A stretch of 64,000 nt of DNA, from contig NZ_CP108370.1 in assembly GCF_035953295.1 (NCBI RefSeq), forward strand, positions 1,302,001 through 1,366,000, in the 5' to 3' direction. Shown here in pieces: positions 16,988-25,565 of the stretch (position 1 is the first letter of the stretch; each line of letters begins with the position of its first letter). The notes under the pieces are model-generated. The model did no database searches. It was not told the DNA's origin and saw only the letters and a list, made by a program, of their open reading frames with translations. Position numbers and translations under genes: made by a program. The stretch is from Streptomyces sp. NBC_01335 (lineage in GTDB: Bacteria; Actinomycetota; Actinomycetes; Streptomycetales; Streptomycetaceae).

Positions 16988-17197
16988 ATGGAGGCCCACA
17001 CCGGCGACCGGTTGCTGACCCACGGCAGAACCGTCGGCCGGCCCGACCAGGTCGCCGAGATCATCGAGGTACGAGGCCCGCGCGGCACCCCGCCGTACCG
17101 GCTGCGCTACGCGGACGGCCACGAGTCGCTGGCGTACCCGGGGCCGGACAGCGTGGTGCAGCACACGGGCGGAGCGGAGAAGCCGGAGACGAAGTGA
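16988..17197 (+). CDS. DUF1918 domain protein
   Basis: A 69-residue protein of the actinobacterial DUF1918 family, a small SH3-like beta-barrel domain of unknown function. The sequence follows the family pattern: GDRLLTHGRTVG, EIIEVRGPRGTPPYRLRY and DGHESLAYPGPD. ATG 16988 has a strong ribosome binding site (AGGAGGAGG, about 16970-16978). It lies 44 bases after the EamA gene and may be read from its own TAGACT box at about 16943. Confidence 0.88.
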   Translation: MEAHTGDRLLTHGRTVGRPDQVAEIIEVRGPRGTPPYRLRYADGHESLAYPGPDSVVQHTGGAEKPETK

Positions 17198-17332
17198 GCG
17201 GCGCCGGTAGCCGGGACATCCGGCACCGCGCCGCAGACGGCGGAGAGAGCTGGTCCGCCCAAGCACCGAACCGGAAAGCGCAAAACGCAGCCGTAAGCTC
17301 GTCGCTCGGCACCGGACGCTGAGAGTGCCCCC

Positions 17333-18673
17333 TCAGGCAGCTACGGGGACGCCGACAGTGGTCGCGCGCTCCAGAAGTGCTCTCGCCTGCCGATTCGAAG
17401 AGTAGGGGGAGAGCACGGACACCATCTCGCGCATGCGATCGTCGCACCTTCCGGACTGCACCATCGGGTAATCGTCCAGAGCCTCGTTCCAGGTGCCCAC
17501 GGCTGCTTCAAGATGCCCGATGGCGAACTGACGCTCAGCGGTCAGGCCGAGATGTCGCACCTTGGCTCGCCTGTAGAGGCTGTGCCGAAGTCTGTTCGAC
17601 TCCTGCATGGACTCAACTGCTCCGGCAGCGTCGCCGAGTTCGTGCCGCACCTGGGCCACGTGATACATCAGCGAGGACGGGTCGTAGGAACCGAAGGCTC
17701 TCGCCTGCGATTCAGCTACGTCCATTGCCTTTTCTGCTTCCTTCATACGGAGAAGAGCACTGTCGCGCTCACCGAGTTGAGCAGCGGCGTGCGCCTGCTG
17801 GCCTGCCAGGAAGGCCCGCATGCGAGGGCCGGCGTGCGGTGAGGCAGCTGCGGCAGCGTCAGCCAGACGAAGCGCATGCCGCCCGTGCCCGAGATCCACA
17901 ACCTGGACGGACATGCCCCGCAGTGTCGTGCAGTAGGTCAGGTGGTCGTCGGCAGCACCGGCCAGTTCCAGAGCCTTGAGGTAGTAGCGCTGGGCCAGTC
18001 CGTGAAGTCCCTCGTCCACCGCCATGTAGCCGGTGAGGTAGCAGAGGTCCGCAGCGGCGGACATCATCTCTTTCCGCACCGCGTCCGGGGCTTGCGCGTG
18101 CAGGTAACCGGCGACGGTGTTCACCAGAAACGCCGCCGCCATCGGCCTGGCATGCCTGCCTCCGAACTGGTCGTCCAACTCGGAGACCCGCTCCGTCATC
18201 TGCGTGACCATCTCGACTTCTCCGCGTCCGATACGGGTCACCTGGCCCGCGGCAAACGCTTCGGCGCGACCCACTACGTCTGGCCAGTCCGGAATGGTGA
18301 GCGCCACGGAGAACAGTGCCGCACCCGGTACGGAACGACGTGAGGGATCCATGTCCTGCCTCCCCAGATCGACGAGTCCTTCCACCGTATCGAGTGGGGT
18401 TCCCTCTCCCTGGAGCCGAGGAAAGCCCGTCTCCTCACGGGTAACCGGTCGGGACAACCGGCGGGAGAAGACTTCGAGGATCAGGCCCCTGGCCTCTTTG
18501 CGCGGCATGGTGCCGTCAAGCCAGTGCTTCACCGCGGATTCGTCGTAGCGGGTAGGCCGCCCGGTCTCCGTACCAGCCCTGTTCACTGCCATGGCGAAGC
18601 TGCTGTATGTCCAGCCGGTCTCTCGCAGAAGGCGAGCCAATCCCTCATTCGGCTTCTTCTGAGACACAGTCAA
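17333..18673 (-). CDS. NsdA-like regulator: XRE-type HTH with TPR region
   Basis: A 446-residue protein with an N-terminal XRE-like DNA-binding region (LARLLRETGWTYSSFAMAVN, then DESAVKHWLDGTMPRKEA, residues 12-62) and a long C-terminal array of TPR-like helices (for example LHGLAQRYYLKALELAGAA). This architecture matches the Streptomyces NsdA-type regulators that influence development and antibiotic production. The start is TTG 18673 or the nearby GTG 18667, which is better spaced from AAGGGCGG. A second member of the family lies at 23733. It diverges from two small ORFs. Target genes are unknown. Confidence 0.82.
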   Translation of the reverse strand: MTVSQKKPNEGLARLLRETGWTYSSFAMAVNRAGTETGRPTRYDESAVKHWLDGTMPRKEARGLILEVFSRRLSRPVTREETGFPRLQGEGTPLDTVEGLVDLGRQDMDPSRRSVPGAALFSVALTIPDWPDVVGRAEAFAAGQVTRIGRGEVEMVTQMTERVSELDDQFGGRHARPMAAAFLVNTVAGYLHAQAPDAVRKEMMSAAADLCYLTGYMAVDEGLHGLAQRYYLKALELAGAADDHLTYCTTLRGMSVQVVDLGHGRHALRLADAAAAASPHAGPRMRAFLAGQQAHAAAQLGERDSALLRMKEAEKAMDVAESQARAFGSYDPSSLMYHVAQVRHELGDAAGAVESMQESNRLRHSLYRRAKVRHLGLTAERQFAIGHLEAAVGTWNEALDDYPMVQSGRCDDRMREMVSVLSPYSSNRQARALLERATTVGVPVAA

Positions 18674-18966
18674 CCGCCCTTGTTTTCAAGGCTTTCAAGT
18701 CCTCGCGTCACGGGTTCCTCAACCTGCTCGTCCGCGAGGATCTGGGCGCCGACCACGACCCGGCCGTACGGGAACTGATCGGCAGGGCGTACGTCCTTCT
18801 GGCGGCGAAGGCCCCCACGCGGGAGACACCGTGCTTCAGCGCCTACGCCCACGTGCGGGAGGCAGCCGACATCGCCCGGCGTCTGCTCAGGGTCTGGGCC
18901 GGAAGGAACCGCGAGGCCGGGCGGCAAGGCAGGGACGCGGTGCGAGTGACCGGGGAACGCCCGTGA
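18607..18966 (+). CDS. hypothetical protein, start uncertain
   Basis: The coding-like part (from about 18700) reads REDLGADHDPAVRELIGRAYVLL and continues through AYAHVREAADIARRLLRVW, a helical soluble protein. The only ATG in frame (18607) lies inside the divergent regulator gene, overlapping it by 66 bases, and has no ribosome binding site. The true start may be non-standard or the gene may be 5'-degraded. The stop overlaps the GTG of the next small ORF (GTGA), which argues that it is translated. It may belong to the small proteins that accompany XRE/TPR regulators in Streptomyces. Function unknown. Confidence 0.45.
   Translation: MSSRSLAEGEPIPHSASSETQSTALVFKAFKSSRHGFLNLLVREDLGADHDPAVRELIGRAYVLLAAKAPTRETPCFSAYAHVREAADIARRLLRVWAGRNREAGRQGRDAVRVTGERP
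18678..18691. promoter_or_regulatory. inverted repeat between regulator and small ORFs
   Basis: CCTTG-TTTT-CAAGG, followed by a second CTTTCAAGT half-site. It lies immediately upstream of the XRE/TPR regulator start and is a candidate autoregulatory operator. Confidence 0.45.
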
Positions 18967-19109
18967 CGACAAGGATCGGGGTGTACCGGGTAGGGCGTGA
19001 AGGCAACCGCGAGGTGATCCGCCCCGTGCGCCCGGTGAAACCCCTCAAGGTGCCGGAGGTCACGTCGGCCTGGCCCCGGTGCCGGTGCCCCCGCCACAGG
19101 GCCATGTGA
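18963..19109 (+). CDS. 48-residue small protein translationally coupled to the preceding ORF
   Basis: GTG 18963 overlaps the preceding stop in a GTGA arrangement. The protein begins with TRIGVYRVGREGNREV, continues with a proline-valine stretch (RPVRPVKPLKVPEV) and ends with a CRCPRH segment that could bind metal. The style resembles the small proteins next to XRE/TPR regulators in other Streptomyces, from memory only. Function unknown. Confidence 0.55.
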   Translation: MTTRIGVYRVGREGNREVIRPVRPVKPLKVPEVTSAWPRCRCPRHRAM

Positions 19110-19237
19110 GGACCCGGCCGATCGAGACCGGTTCGAACGCGGTCCGACAACACCGGAGGACGGCACCATCTCGACCCGGGAGCCCGGAGGTCCTGGGGCC
19201 GCCCATGGAGCGCCGGTCAGGTACCACCGGGCGCCGC

Positions 19238-20218
19238 TCATCCCGACCGCCGACCGCCCAGGGAGTTCAGCAGCGCGGCGCCCCGTTCGGCGTCGTCCAC
19301 GCTCACCGCGAAGTCCTTGCCCCTGGCGCTTATGACGAGGCACTCTCCGCCGCGGAGCATCACCGTGGTGCCGAGCCCGCTCAGTCGGTAGCCCCAGCCG
19401 CCCACCTGGGTCGGCCTGCGGTACTCGGACCGGGCCGACTCGATGTCCTGGAGGGTCCAGCGGCGCGCCGGCCAGCCGAGCGGTCCGAACGACACCTTCA
19501 GCCCCTTCTCGCTGACGGTCGCCTGCACCGAGGCGCAGCCCAGAAACAGAACCGAGGTGAGCGCGGACAGCATGATCAGCGTCCACTGCGGGGCCGTCAC
19601 CCCCACGGCAGCGACCAGGACGGTGGCCAGGGCCACGACTCCGGCGAGCGCCGCGGACACGTGGAGCCACGGGTTGGACGCCCGGGAGAACCACATGAGC
19701 CGTTGCCCGGTGGGCAGATCCATGCGCGGGCCGTCCTCCGTCGCCACCGGGGCGATGACCCTCCGGCTGCTCACCCGCCAGGCGGCCAGCCCGACCACGG
19801 CCGCCACCACGAGAGTTCCGACGGTCCCGACCGTCACCGAGCCGGCCTCATGCCAGTCGGCCCGGTCGAGGTTGGCCCGTACGATCGACGCCTGAACTCC
19901 GGCCAGGAAGACACCCGTCGGGACCAGGGTGGCACCCGCCCACCCTCGCGCCGCACCGCCCCGCCGCGCGTTCGCACGCCACACCGCGAGCCCGATCCCC
20001 ACGACCGCCACCGCCCATATCAGCGCGGGGACGAGTGCGGCGGCCCACAGGGGCATGGCACCGTCGGGCCGCCCTGCCCCGTTCCAGTGCGTCGCCACCC
20101 GTTCCGGGAGTCGCCCGCTCGCCGCCGGCACCATGCCCACCAGCAACGCCAGGACCCCGACAGTCCAGCAGACGGCACCCCATATGGCACCGCCCCTGCT
20201 CTTCGCGCGCTCGCTCAC
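19238..20218 (-). CDS. DUF1648-type integral membrane protein
   Basis: A 326-residue membrane protein with about seven hydrophobic segments. The N-terminal part has the DUF1648 pattern (LPERVATHWNGAGRPDGAMP, about residues 37-56), and the C-terminal third is a PH-like soluble region (SFGPLGWPARRWTLQDIESA). The GTG start overlaps the stop of the GntR gene (GTGA at 20215-20218), so the two are translationally coupled. This GntR(YtrA)-DUF1648 pair is common in Gram-positive bacteria and often concerns envelope stress, but the role here is unknown. Confidence 0.85.
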   Translation of the reverse strand: MSERAKSRGGAIWGAVCWTVGVLALLVGMVPAASGRLPERVATHWNGAGRPDGAMPLWAAALVPALIWAVAVVGIGLAVWRANARRGGAARGWAGATLVPTGVFLAGVQASIVRANLDRADWHEAGSVTVGTVGTLVVAAVVGLAAWRVSSRRVIAPVATEDGPRMDLPTGQRLMWFSRASNPWLHVSAALAGVVALATVLVAAVGVTAPQWTLIMLSALTSVLFLGCASVQATVSEKGLKVSFGPLGWPARRWTLQDIESARSEYRRPTQVGGWGYRLSGLGTTVMLRGGECLVISARGKDFAVSVDDAERGAALLNSLGGRRSG

Positions 20219-20565
20219 TGCGCCGTCCCCCTGATCATCTCGACAAGGTCATTCCTGCTGTAACCCAGCCGCGCGGCATCGACCACCAGCTCGGCCACCC
20301 GGTCCAGCAGCGCGGAGCGCCGGTCCGCTCCGGCGGCCACCGTCACGCCCCGACCGCGCCGGAACTCCAGAACCCCCTGGTCCCGAAGGCTCCGGAGGCC
20401 GCGCAGAACCGTGTTGACGTTCACGCCCAGCGCCTGCGACATGTCACGCGCCGGAGGAAGCCGGTCGCCCGGCAGGCATTCCCCCTGCGCGATGGCGCGG
20501 CGGATCGCCCCCGCCACCTGCTCGTGCAGGGGGCTGGCGTCTGCGGTGTTCAGTGTCAGCAGCAT
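20215..20565 (-). CDS. GntR-family (YtrA-like) transcriptional regulator
   Basis: A 116-residue short GntR regulator with a winged HTH (LHEQVAGAIRRAIAQGECL, then LPPARDMSQALGVNVNTVLRGL) and a short C-terminal dimerisation tail, as in the YtrA subfamily. ATG 20565 is chosen because the family begins with a beta strand before 'SPLHEQV'. The start codon is inside a perfect 11-base-arm inverted repeat, giving a direct route to autorepression. It is coupled to the DUF1648 membrane gene. Confidence 0.9.
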   Translation of the reverse strand: MLLTLNTADASPLHEQVAGAIRRAIAQGECLPGDRLPPARDMSQALGVNVNTVLRGLRSLRDQGVLEFRRGRGVTVAAGADRRSALLDRVAELVVDAARLGYSRNDLVEMIRGTAQ

Positions 20566-20590
20566 GGTGCTAATGAAAGTAGCACCATGC
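20562..20590. promoter_or_regulatory. perfect inverted-repeat operator over the GntR start codon
   Basis: GCATGGTGCTA (20562-20572), a 7-base spacer, then TAGCACCATGC (20580-20590). It covers the ATG of the GntR gene. The size and AT-rich centre fit a YtrA/GntR dimer site. Confidence 0.78.
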
Positions 20591-20709
20591 ACTCGATCGG
20601 GGGAGGGTGCGCGAGCGTGCGAACCGGGACGGGGAAGAGATCAGGACGGGGAAGAGCCCCACCCCACCTCACCCCGCGGAGGAACCTCACCCCATCCCGT
20701 CGAGGAACC

Positions 20710-21942
20710 TCACCCCGCCCCGTAGTGGTCCGCCGCCACCCGGGCCATGGCGCCGATCCGGTCCGCCTTCACGCTGTTCGCGGAGAAGAAGGCGTGTCCG
20801 CCGACGGCCGGGTAGTCCTCGGCGAGGGTGAGGTGGCGGGAGAGTTCGGCGGAGTTCTGCCAGGCGGAGTTCTGGGCGGGGTCGCCCGCCTTGTACAGCG
20901 CCTCGCCGATGTAGAGGTCGACGTCGGTGCCCTCGACCACCTCGGCCCACCAGGGGACGAGTTGGGCGTAGTCGGCGCCCGACTGGCCGATGCTCCAGTA
21001 CAGCTGGGGGCAGATGTAGTCGATCCACCCCTGCTTGATCCACTTGCGGGTGTCCGCGTACAGGTCGTCGTACGTCTGCACCCCGGCGGCGGTCGGCGAG
21101 CCGAGCGGGTCGGTCGTCTTGTTGCGCCAGACGCCGAAGGGGCTGATGCCGAAGCGGACGTGCGGCTTGATCGCCTTGATCCGGTCGGCGGTCTCCTTCA
21201 CCAGCCGGTCGATGTTGTCGCGGCGCCAGGCCGCCTTGCTGCTGAAGCCGGCGCCGTGTTCGGCGTAGGTGTCGGCGTCGTCGAAGGTCTGGCCGGAGAC
21301 GGGGTACGGGTAGAAGTAGTCGTCCCAGTGGACCGCGTCGATGTCGTACCGGCTGACGGCGTCCAGCATGGCGTCCTGGACGAAGGCGCGGACCTCCGGC
21401 AGCCCGGGGTCGTAGTAGAGCTTCCCGCCGTACGGGACGACCCAGTCCGGGTGGACCCGGGCGGGGTGGGTGGCGACGAGCTTCTTCGGGTCGGTCTGGT
21501 TGGAGACGCGGTACGGGTTGAACCAGGCGTGCAGTTCGAGGCCCCGGGCGTGGGCCTCGGTCACCGCCGTGCCGAGCGGGTCCCAGCCGGGGGCCTTGCC
21601 CTGGACACCGGTCAGGTACTGCGACCAGGGCTCGTGCGGCGAGGGCCAGAGGGCGTCGGCGCTGGGCCGCACCTGGAGGACGACCGCGTTGAGGCCGAAC
21701 CGGACGGCCCGGTCCAGGTGGGCGACGAGCTCGCTGCGCTGGGTGGCCGCCGTCAGCCCGGTGGCCGACGGCCAGTCGACGTTGGCGACCATGGCGATCC
21801 ACATTCCGCGCAACCCGGTCGCCGCGCGGTGACGTCGGTCACGGGACACGCGTCCCGCCGCCCCCGCCGGACCCGGTGCCGCCAGGGCGGCCACCACTCC
21901 GGCCGCGCCCAGTACGAATGCCCTCCGGCCCATGCCCCGCAT
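20710..21942 (-). CDS. GHL10-family glycosyl hydrolase-like secreted protein
   Basis: A 410-residue protein with a twin-arginine-type signal (GRRAFVLGAAGVVAALAAP, residues 5-23) and a TIM-barrel domain of the GHL10 (DUF187) family. Family landmarks include GMWIAMVANVDWPS near residue 46, NAVVLQVRPSADALWPS near 85, HAWFNPYR near 138, VHWDDYFYPYP near 210 and DYICPQLYW near 305. Some relatives hydrolyse peptidoglycan-derived or other glycans; the substrate here is not known. The ribosome binding site is GGAAGGCGGAG. It is probably exported. Confidence 0.88.
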   Translation of the reverse strand: MRGMGRRAFVLGAAGVVAALAAPGPAGAAGRVSRDRRHRAATGLRGMWIAMVANVDWPSATGLTAATQRSELVAHLDRAVRFGLNAVVLQVRPSADALWPSPHEPWSQYLTGVQGKAPGWDPLGTAVTEAHARGLELHAWFNPYRVSNQTDPKKLVATHPARVHPDWVVPYGGKLYYDPGLPEVRAFVQDAMLDAVSRYDIDAVHWDDYFYPYPVSGQTFDDADTYAEHGAGFSSKAAWRRDNIDRLVKETADRIKAIKPHVRFGISPFGVWRNKTTDPLGSPTAAGVQTYDDLYADTRKWIKQGWIDYICPQLYWSIGQSGADYAQLVPWWAEVVEGTDVDLYIGEALYKAGDPAQNSAWQNSAELSRHLTLAEDYPAVGGHAFFSANSVKADRIGAMARVAADHYGAG

Positions 21943-22127
21943 GCTCTCCGCCTTCCTCTCGCGCTCCGCCGCACCGCTCCGGTCGGCTGCGTGACGCAGA
22001 TCATGCCTTCTCGGACCGTCGATGACCCGCAGGTAACTTGGGCCGCGTCGCCGGGTACCGTCTGGAGGTCGAAGCGGGTACCGCCACCCACGGGTCCCGC
22101 GATACGGAGATCAGGGAGAGGCACGAG

Positions 22128-23000
22128 GTGACGGACTCTATGGCCGACATTGCACGCGTCGGAGTGGTCGGCTGTGGCCAGATGGGCGCAGGTATCGCGG
22201 AGGTCTGCGCGCGCAGCGGTCTGGACGTGATGGTCGCGGAGACCACCGGTGAGGCCTTGGAGATAGGGCGTACCCGGCTGCACAACTCCCTGTCGAAGGC
22301 CGCCGAGCGCGGCAAGATCACCGACGAGGAGCGGGACGAGGCCCTGGGCCGGCTCAGCTTCACCACCGACCTCGGCGAGTTCGCCGACCGCGACCTGGTC
22401 ATCGAGGCCGTCGTGGAGAACGAGCAGGTCAAGACGGAGATCTTCCGGGTGCTCGACCAGGTGGTGACCCGGCCGGACGCGATCCTGGCGTCCAACACCT
22501 CCTCCATTCCGCTGGTGAAGCTGGCCGTGGCCACCTCCCGGCCGGACCAGGTCATCGGAATCCACTTCTTCAACCCGGCGCCGGTGCAGAAGCTCGTCGA
22601 ACTGATTCCCGCCCTGACGACGGGCGAGGGGACCGTGCTGCGGGCCGAGGCGCTCGTACGCGACGTGCTGGGCAAGCACCCGATCCGGGCGCAGGACCGG
22701 TCCGGGTTCGTGGTGAACGCCCTGCTGATCCCGTACCTGCTCTCCGCGATCCGGATGTTCGAGTCGGGCATCGCCAGCCGCGAGGACATCGACAACGGCA
22801 TGGAGATGGGCTGCGCCCACCCGATGGGGCCGCTGAAGCTCGCGGACCTCATCGGCCTGGACACGGTGGCGTCCGTCGCCGACTCGATGTACGCGGAGTA
22901 CAAGGAGCCCCTGTACGCCGCTCCCCCGCTGCTCCAGCGCATGGTGGACGCGGGCCGGCTCGGCCGGAAGTCGGGGGCGGGGTTCTACCCGTACGCCTGA
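22128..23000 (+). CDS. 3-hydroxybutyryl-CoA dehydrogenase
   Basis: A 290-residue NAD(P)-dependent enzyme that interconverts 3-hydroxyacyl-CoA and 3-ketoacyl-CoA in short-chain fatty acid metabolism. The dinucleotide fold VGVVGCGQMGAGIAEVCARSG is near residues 10-30 and the catalytic region contains ASNTSSIP, GIHFFNPAPVQKLVE (catalytic His) and the DRSGFVVNALLIPYL signature. GTG 22128 is chosen for GGGAGAGG upstream; ATG 22140 is the alternative. Two strong hairpins follow. Confidence 0.95.
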   Translation: MTDSMADIARVGVVGCGQMGAGIAEVCARSGLDVMVAETTGEALEIGRTRLHNSLSKAAERGKITDEERDEALGRLSFTTDLGEFADRDLVIEAVVENEQVKTEIFRVLDQVVTRPDAILASNTSSIPLVKLAVATSRPDQVIGIHFFNPAPVQKLVELIPALTTGEGTVLRAEALVRDVLGKHPIRAQDRSGFVVNALLIPYLLSAIRMFESGIASREDIDNGMEMGCAHPMGPLKLADLIGLDTVASVADSMYAEYKEPLYAAPPLLQRMVDAGRLGRKSGAGFYPYA

Positions 23001-23001
23001 G

Positions 23002-23098
23002 CCAGGTGGTGGCCGGCGGATCAAGGCCCCGACCACGGCCCGCCGGCCACCACCTGGTCCCGCCCGCAGGGGCGGCCGGACTCACCGGCCGCCCCTGC
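23002..23098. terminator. two hairpin terminators between convergent genes
   Basis: Hairpin one has 17-base arms at 23002-23018 and 23041-23057. Hairpin two has 14-base arms at 23066-23079 and 23085-23098 (GCAGGGGCGGCCGG and complement, 5-base loop). The second probably serves the NUDIX gene on the minus strand, although neither has a T-run. Confidence 0.75.
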
Positions 23099-23114
23099 GT
23101 CGTGTCCGGCGCCC

Positions 23115-23645
23115 TCACCCCAGCCTGAGGTGGTGCAGCATCAGCAGCCCGGCCGCCATGTTGGCCGCGGGGACCCGGCCCCGGGCGATGAGGTCGGGTA
23201 CGGATGTGAGGGGCACCCACTCCCGGCGTGAGGACTCGAACCCGTCGGTGGGCGGGCCGGTCCAGTGGGCTTCCTCGGCCCAGTAGAGGTGGTGGCGGGC
23301 GTCGGTGAGTCCGTTGGAGGGCTCCACCGTCATGAGCGGGCGCAGCGGGCCGGGGCGCCAGCCGGTCTCCTCCTCCATCTCCCGGGCGGCGGCGCGGGCG
23401 ATGTCCTCGCCGTCCTCCACGACGCCGGCGGCGAGTTCCCAGCCCCAGCTGTCGGTGATGAAACGGTGCCGCCAGAGCAGCAGGACCTCGTCGGCGTCGT
23501 TGACGACGGTGGCGGCGGCGACGGGGCGCAGCCGGATGACGTAGTGGTCGAGGTGCCTGCCGTCGGGGAGTCGGACATCCGCGAGGTTCACTCGGAACCA
23601 GCGGTTCTCATAGACGGATTGTTCGTTCAGGTTCGCCCATTGCAC
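23115..23645 (-). CDS. NUDIX hydrolase (ADP-ribose pyrophosphatase-like)
   Basis: A 176-residue hydrolase of nucleoside diphosphates linked to other groups. The Nudix box is complete (from GVVEDGEDIAR to REMEEETGW, about residues 75-97), with the catalytic glutamates. The preceding DHYVIRLRPVAAATVV and WELAAG strands resemble ADP-ribose pyrophosphatases. Start ATG 23645 follows AAAGGTGG. It stands 87 bases upstream of the second NsdA-like regulator's stop on the same strand. Substrate not proven. Confidence 0.9.
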   Translation of the reverse strand: MQWANLNEQSVYENRWFRVNLADVRLPDGRHLDHYVIRLRPVAAATVVNDADEVLLLWRHRFITDSWGWELAAGVVEDGEDIARAAAREMEEETGWRPGPLRPLMTVEPSNGLTDARHHLYWAEEAHWTGPPTDGFESSRREWVPLTSVPDLIARGRVPAANMAAGLLMLHHLRLG

Positions 23646-23732
23646 AGGTCTGCCACCTTTCGTTCGTTCGGTGGCAACATCGCAGCAGGGGCGGCGGGGT
23701 CAGGGAACGTGCGCTTCCGAATGCGCCGGGGC

Positions 23733-25091
23733 TCACAGGGGCACGCGCAGCGCTCCCGCGATCACCTCGGCGGCCCGCACGGCCTCCGCGCTCTTGCTGG
23801 CCGCGAGGTCGTCGCGGACGGCGCCCATCCGCTCGCGCAGCCTGCGGGACTCCACCCCGCGCGCGCTTTCCGCCATCTCCGTGGCCGTGCGCGCCGCCCG
23901 GTCGGGCTCCCCGAGGCGCAGCTCCACCTGGGTCAGCATCGCGAGCCGGTGCACGCGCCCCCGGTCGTGCGCCGGGGCGCGTACGGCCAGGGCCGCGTGC
24001 TCCCTCGCGGCCGTGAGGTCGCCCAGGCCGAGCAGGGCCTCGGCGACCTGTACGTCCACCAGGCCGGGCTGGACGTAGGCGGTCTCCTCCGGCTCCGCGC
24101 CGGGCAGGATGCGGGCCGCGAGCGCCTCGGCGCGGCCGATGCGCTCGCGGGCGGACCGGTCGTCCCCGAGCCGGGCGTACGCCTTGGCCTGCATGGCGTG
24201 GAGGTCCGCGGCGAGCGCCGGGGTGATGCGGTGTCCGGCGGCCCGTATCGCCGCCTCGGCGAAGGCGACCGCGCGGCGGAACTCCCCCAGGTGCAGGGAC
24301 TGGTTGACCAGCAGGGCGATCACATAGCCGCCGAGTGCCCGGTCGCCGCTCGACTTGGCGAGGCGCAGCGCCTGGTGGAAGTAGCGCTGGGCCAGTCCGT
24401 GGGCGTCGGAGTCGTAGGCGCAGATGCCCGCGAGCGCGACGAGTCCGGCGGTCGCGCGGTGCAGCCGGCGGCCCGTGGCGTCGTCGTGGCCGGCGTGCAG
24501 CAGCGGGGCCGCTCCGGCGTTGAGGAAGCCCACCACCCGGCCTCTCGTGGCGATGCCGCCGGCCTTGCGGTAGAGGTGCTCGTAGTGGTTGCGGGCGGCG
24601 CGCAGGATCTCCAGGTCGGCGGGGCCGATGCGGGAGGGGCCGGGGCGGGAGACGTCCATGTCCTCGGGCGGGTTCTCCCACTCCCAGACGGGCATCACGG
24701 CCGCGGTCCCGGTGACGGCGGGGACGCCCGTCAGCCGCGGGTTGTGCTGCCCGTCCGCGCGCCAGAGCGCGGTGGCCCGTTCGACGAACCCGGCGAGCGG
24801 GGTGCCGGGGGACGGCGCGGCCGGTGCGCCCGGTGCTCCCATGCCGATGTCGTCGAGGGTGACGGGGCGCCCGAGGCGCCGCCCGAGGACCTCGCAGATC
24901 AGGTCGGGTACCTCACCGCGCGGGCGCTGGCCCTTCAACCAGCGTGACACGGCGGTGTGTTCGTACCGCAGCCGCAGTCCCCGGGCCTGGCCGGCCCGGT
25001 TCACGTGGCCGGCGAGCCCCGCCCGCGAAACCCCTGCCTCCTCCACGAGGGACTCCAGCAGGATGTTGGGCTCCGTACGGTCGCGCTCCAC
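23733..25091 (-). CDS. NsdA-like regulator: XRE-type HTH with TPR region
   Basis: A 452-residue protein with an N-terminal HTH (LLESLVEEAGVSRAGLAGHVN and YEHTAVSRWLKGQRPRGEVP, residues 10-60) and C-terminal TPR-like helices (GLAQRYFHQALRLAKSSGD). It is a paralogue in architecture of the 17333 regulator. GTG 25091 follows GGAAGGGGG. A perfect palindrome lies about 86-102 bases upstream. Such regulators often tune development or secondary metabolism in Streptomyces. Targets are unknown. Confidence 0.85.
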   Translation of the reverse strand: MERDRTEPNILLESLVEEAGVSRAGLAGHVNRAGQARGLRLRYEHTAVSRWLKGQRPRGEVPDLICEVLGRRLGRPVTLDDIGMGAPGAPAAPSPGTPLAGFVERATALWRADGQHNPRLTGVPAVTGTAAVMPVWEWENPPEDMDVSRPGPSRIGPADLEILRAARNHYEHLYRKAGGIATRGRVVGFLNAGAAPLLHAGHDDATGRRLHRATAGLVALAGICAYDSDAHGLAQRYFHQALRLAKSSGDRALGGYVIALLVNQSLHLGEFRRAVAFAEAAIRAAGHRITPALAADLHAMQAKAYARLGDDRSARERIGRAEALAARILPGAEPEETAYVQPGLVDVQVAEALLGLGDLTAAREHAALAVRAPAHDRGRVHRLAMLTQVELRLGEPDRAARTATEMAESARGVESRRLRERMGAVRDDLAASKSAEAVRAAEVIAGALRVPL

Positions 25092-25176
25092 GCGTCCCCC
25101 TTCCCGCGCCGGGCCGGAACAGGTGGGTCGGACCTGTACCGGACGCGTACGCCGCAAGGTTCCAGCCAAGCACCGA

Positions 25177-25193
25177 TTCACACGGGGTGTGAA
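25177..25193. promoter_or_regulatory. palindromic operator candidate upstream of the XRE/TPR regulator
   Basis: TTCACAC-GGG-GTGTGAA, a perfect 7-base-arm palindrome in an otherwise GC-rich region. It is a candidate site for the adjacent regulator itself. Confidence 0.5.
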
Positions 25194-25496
25194 CGGAATG
25201 CCCGAACCGTCCCCCTGTGCGCCCTCCCGCGCGGGGGCGGGCGTGGGTTGACTGGGCGTCTCGCCGGATCGCGGCCGGGTCGTCGCGGCTCCCCCTCGTA
25301 AAGCTCCGACGGCCCTCGTCCGCACCGCCCGCTCTGCCGGCCTGCCCGACACACCACGGCAGGGCGGGCGGTGCAGGACCGCACGGTCCCACTGCCCGAA
25401 CGAACAGGAGGGGTGGCCACGGGACGGAGGCCGGGGCCGAAACGCTTCCGGTCCCGACTCCGGGCCCGGGTGCGGTCCCCCGCGGACGGCGAGACG

Positions 25497-25535
25497 GAGG
25501 AGGGGCGCATCCGGTCACCGGATGCGCCCCTCCTC
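25497..25535 (-). terminator. terminator of the pheST operon
   Basis: Eighteen- to nineteen-base perfect arms (GAGGAGGGGCGCATCCGG and its complement) with a 1-3 base loop, about 30 bases after the pheT stop. Confidence 0.82.
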
Positions 25536-25565
25536 ACCGTGCGGCGGCGGCCGCCGCGCCGGGCG

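Larger units (their letters stand above)
25092..25565. other. intergenic region: regulator promoter side and pheT terminator
   Basis: A 474-base gap between the XRE/TPR regulator and the 3' end of pheT. It holds the palindrome at 25177-25193 and the long terminator hairpin at 25497-25535. The open frames between them show no convincing start or domain, so nothing else is called. Confidence 0.5.

Noticed and set aside
18640..18652. A CCAATCC site inside the first XRE/TPR regulator as a further SigK promoter
   Set aside because: No CCGAAT-like box follows at 15 bases and it lies within coding sequence in the wrong context.
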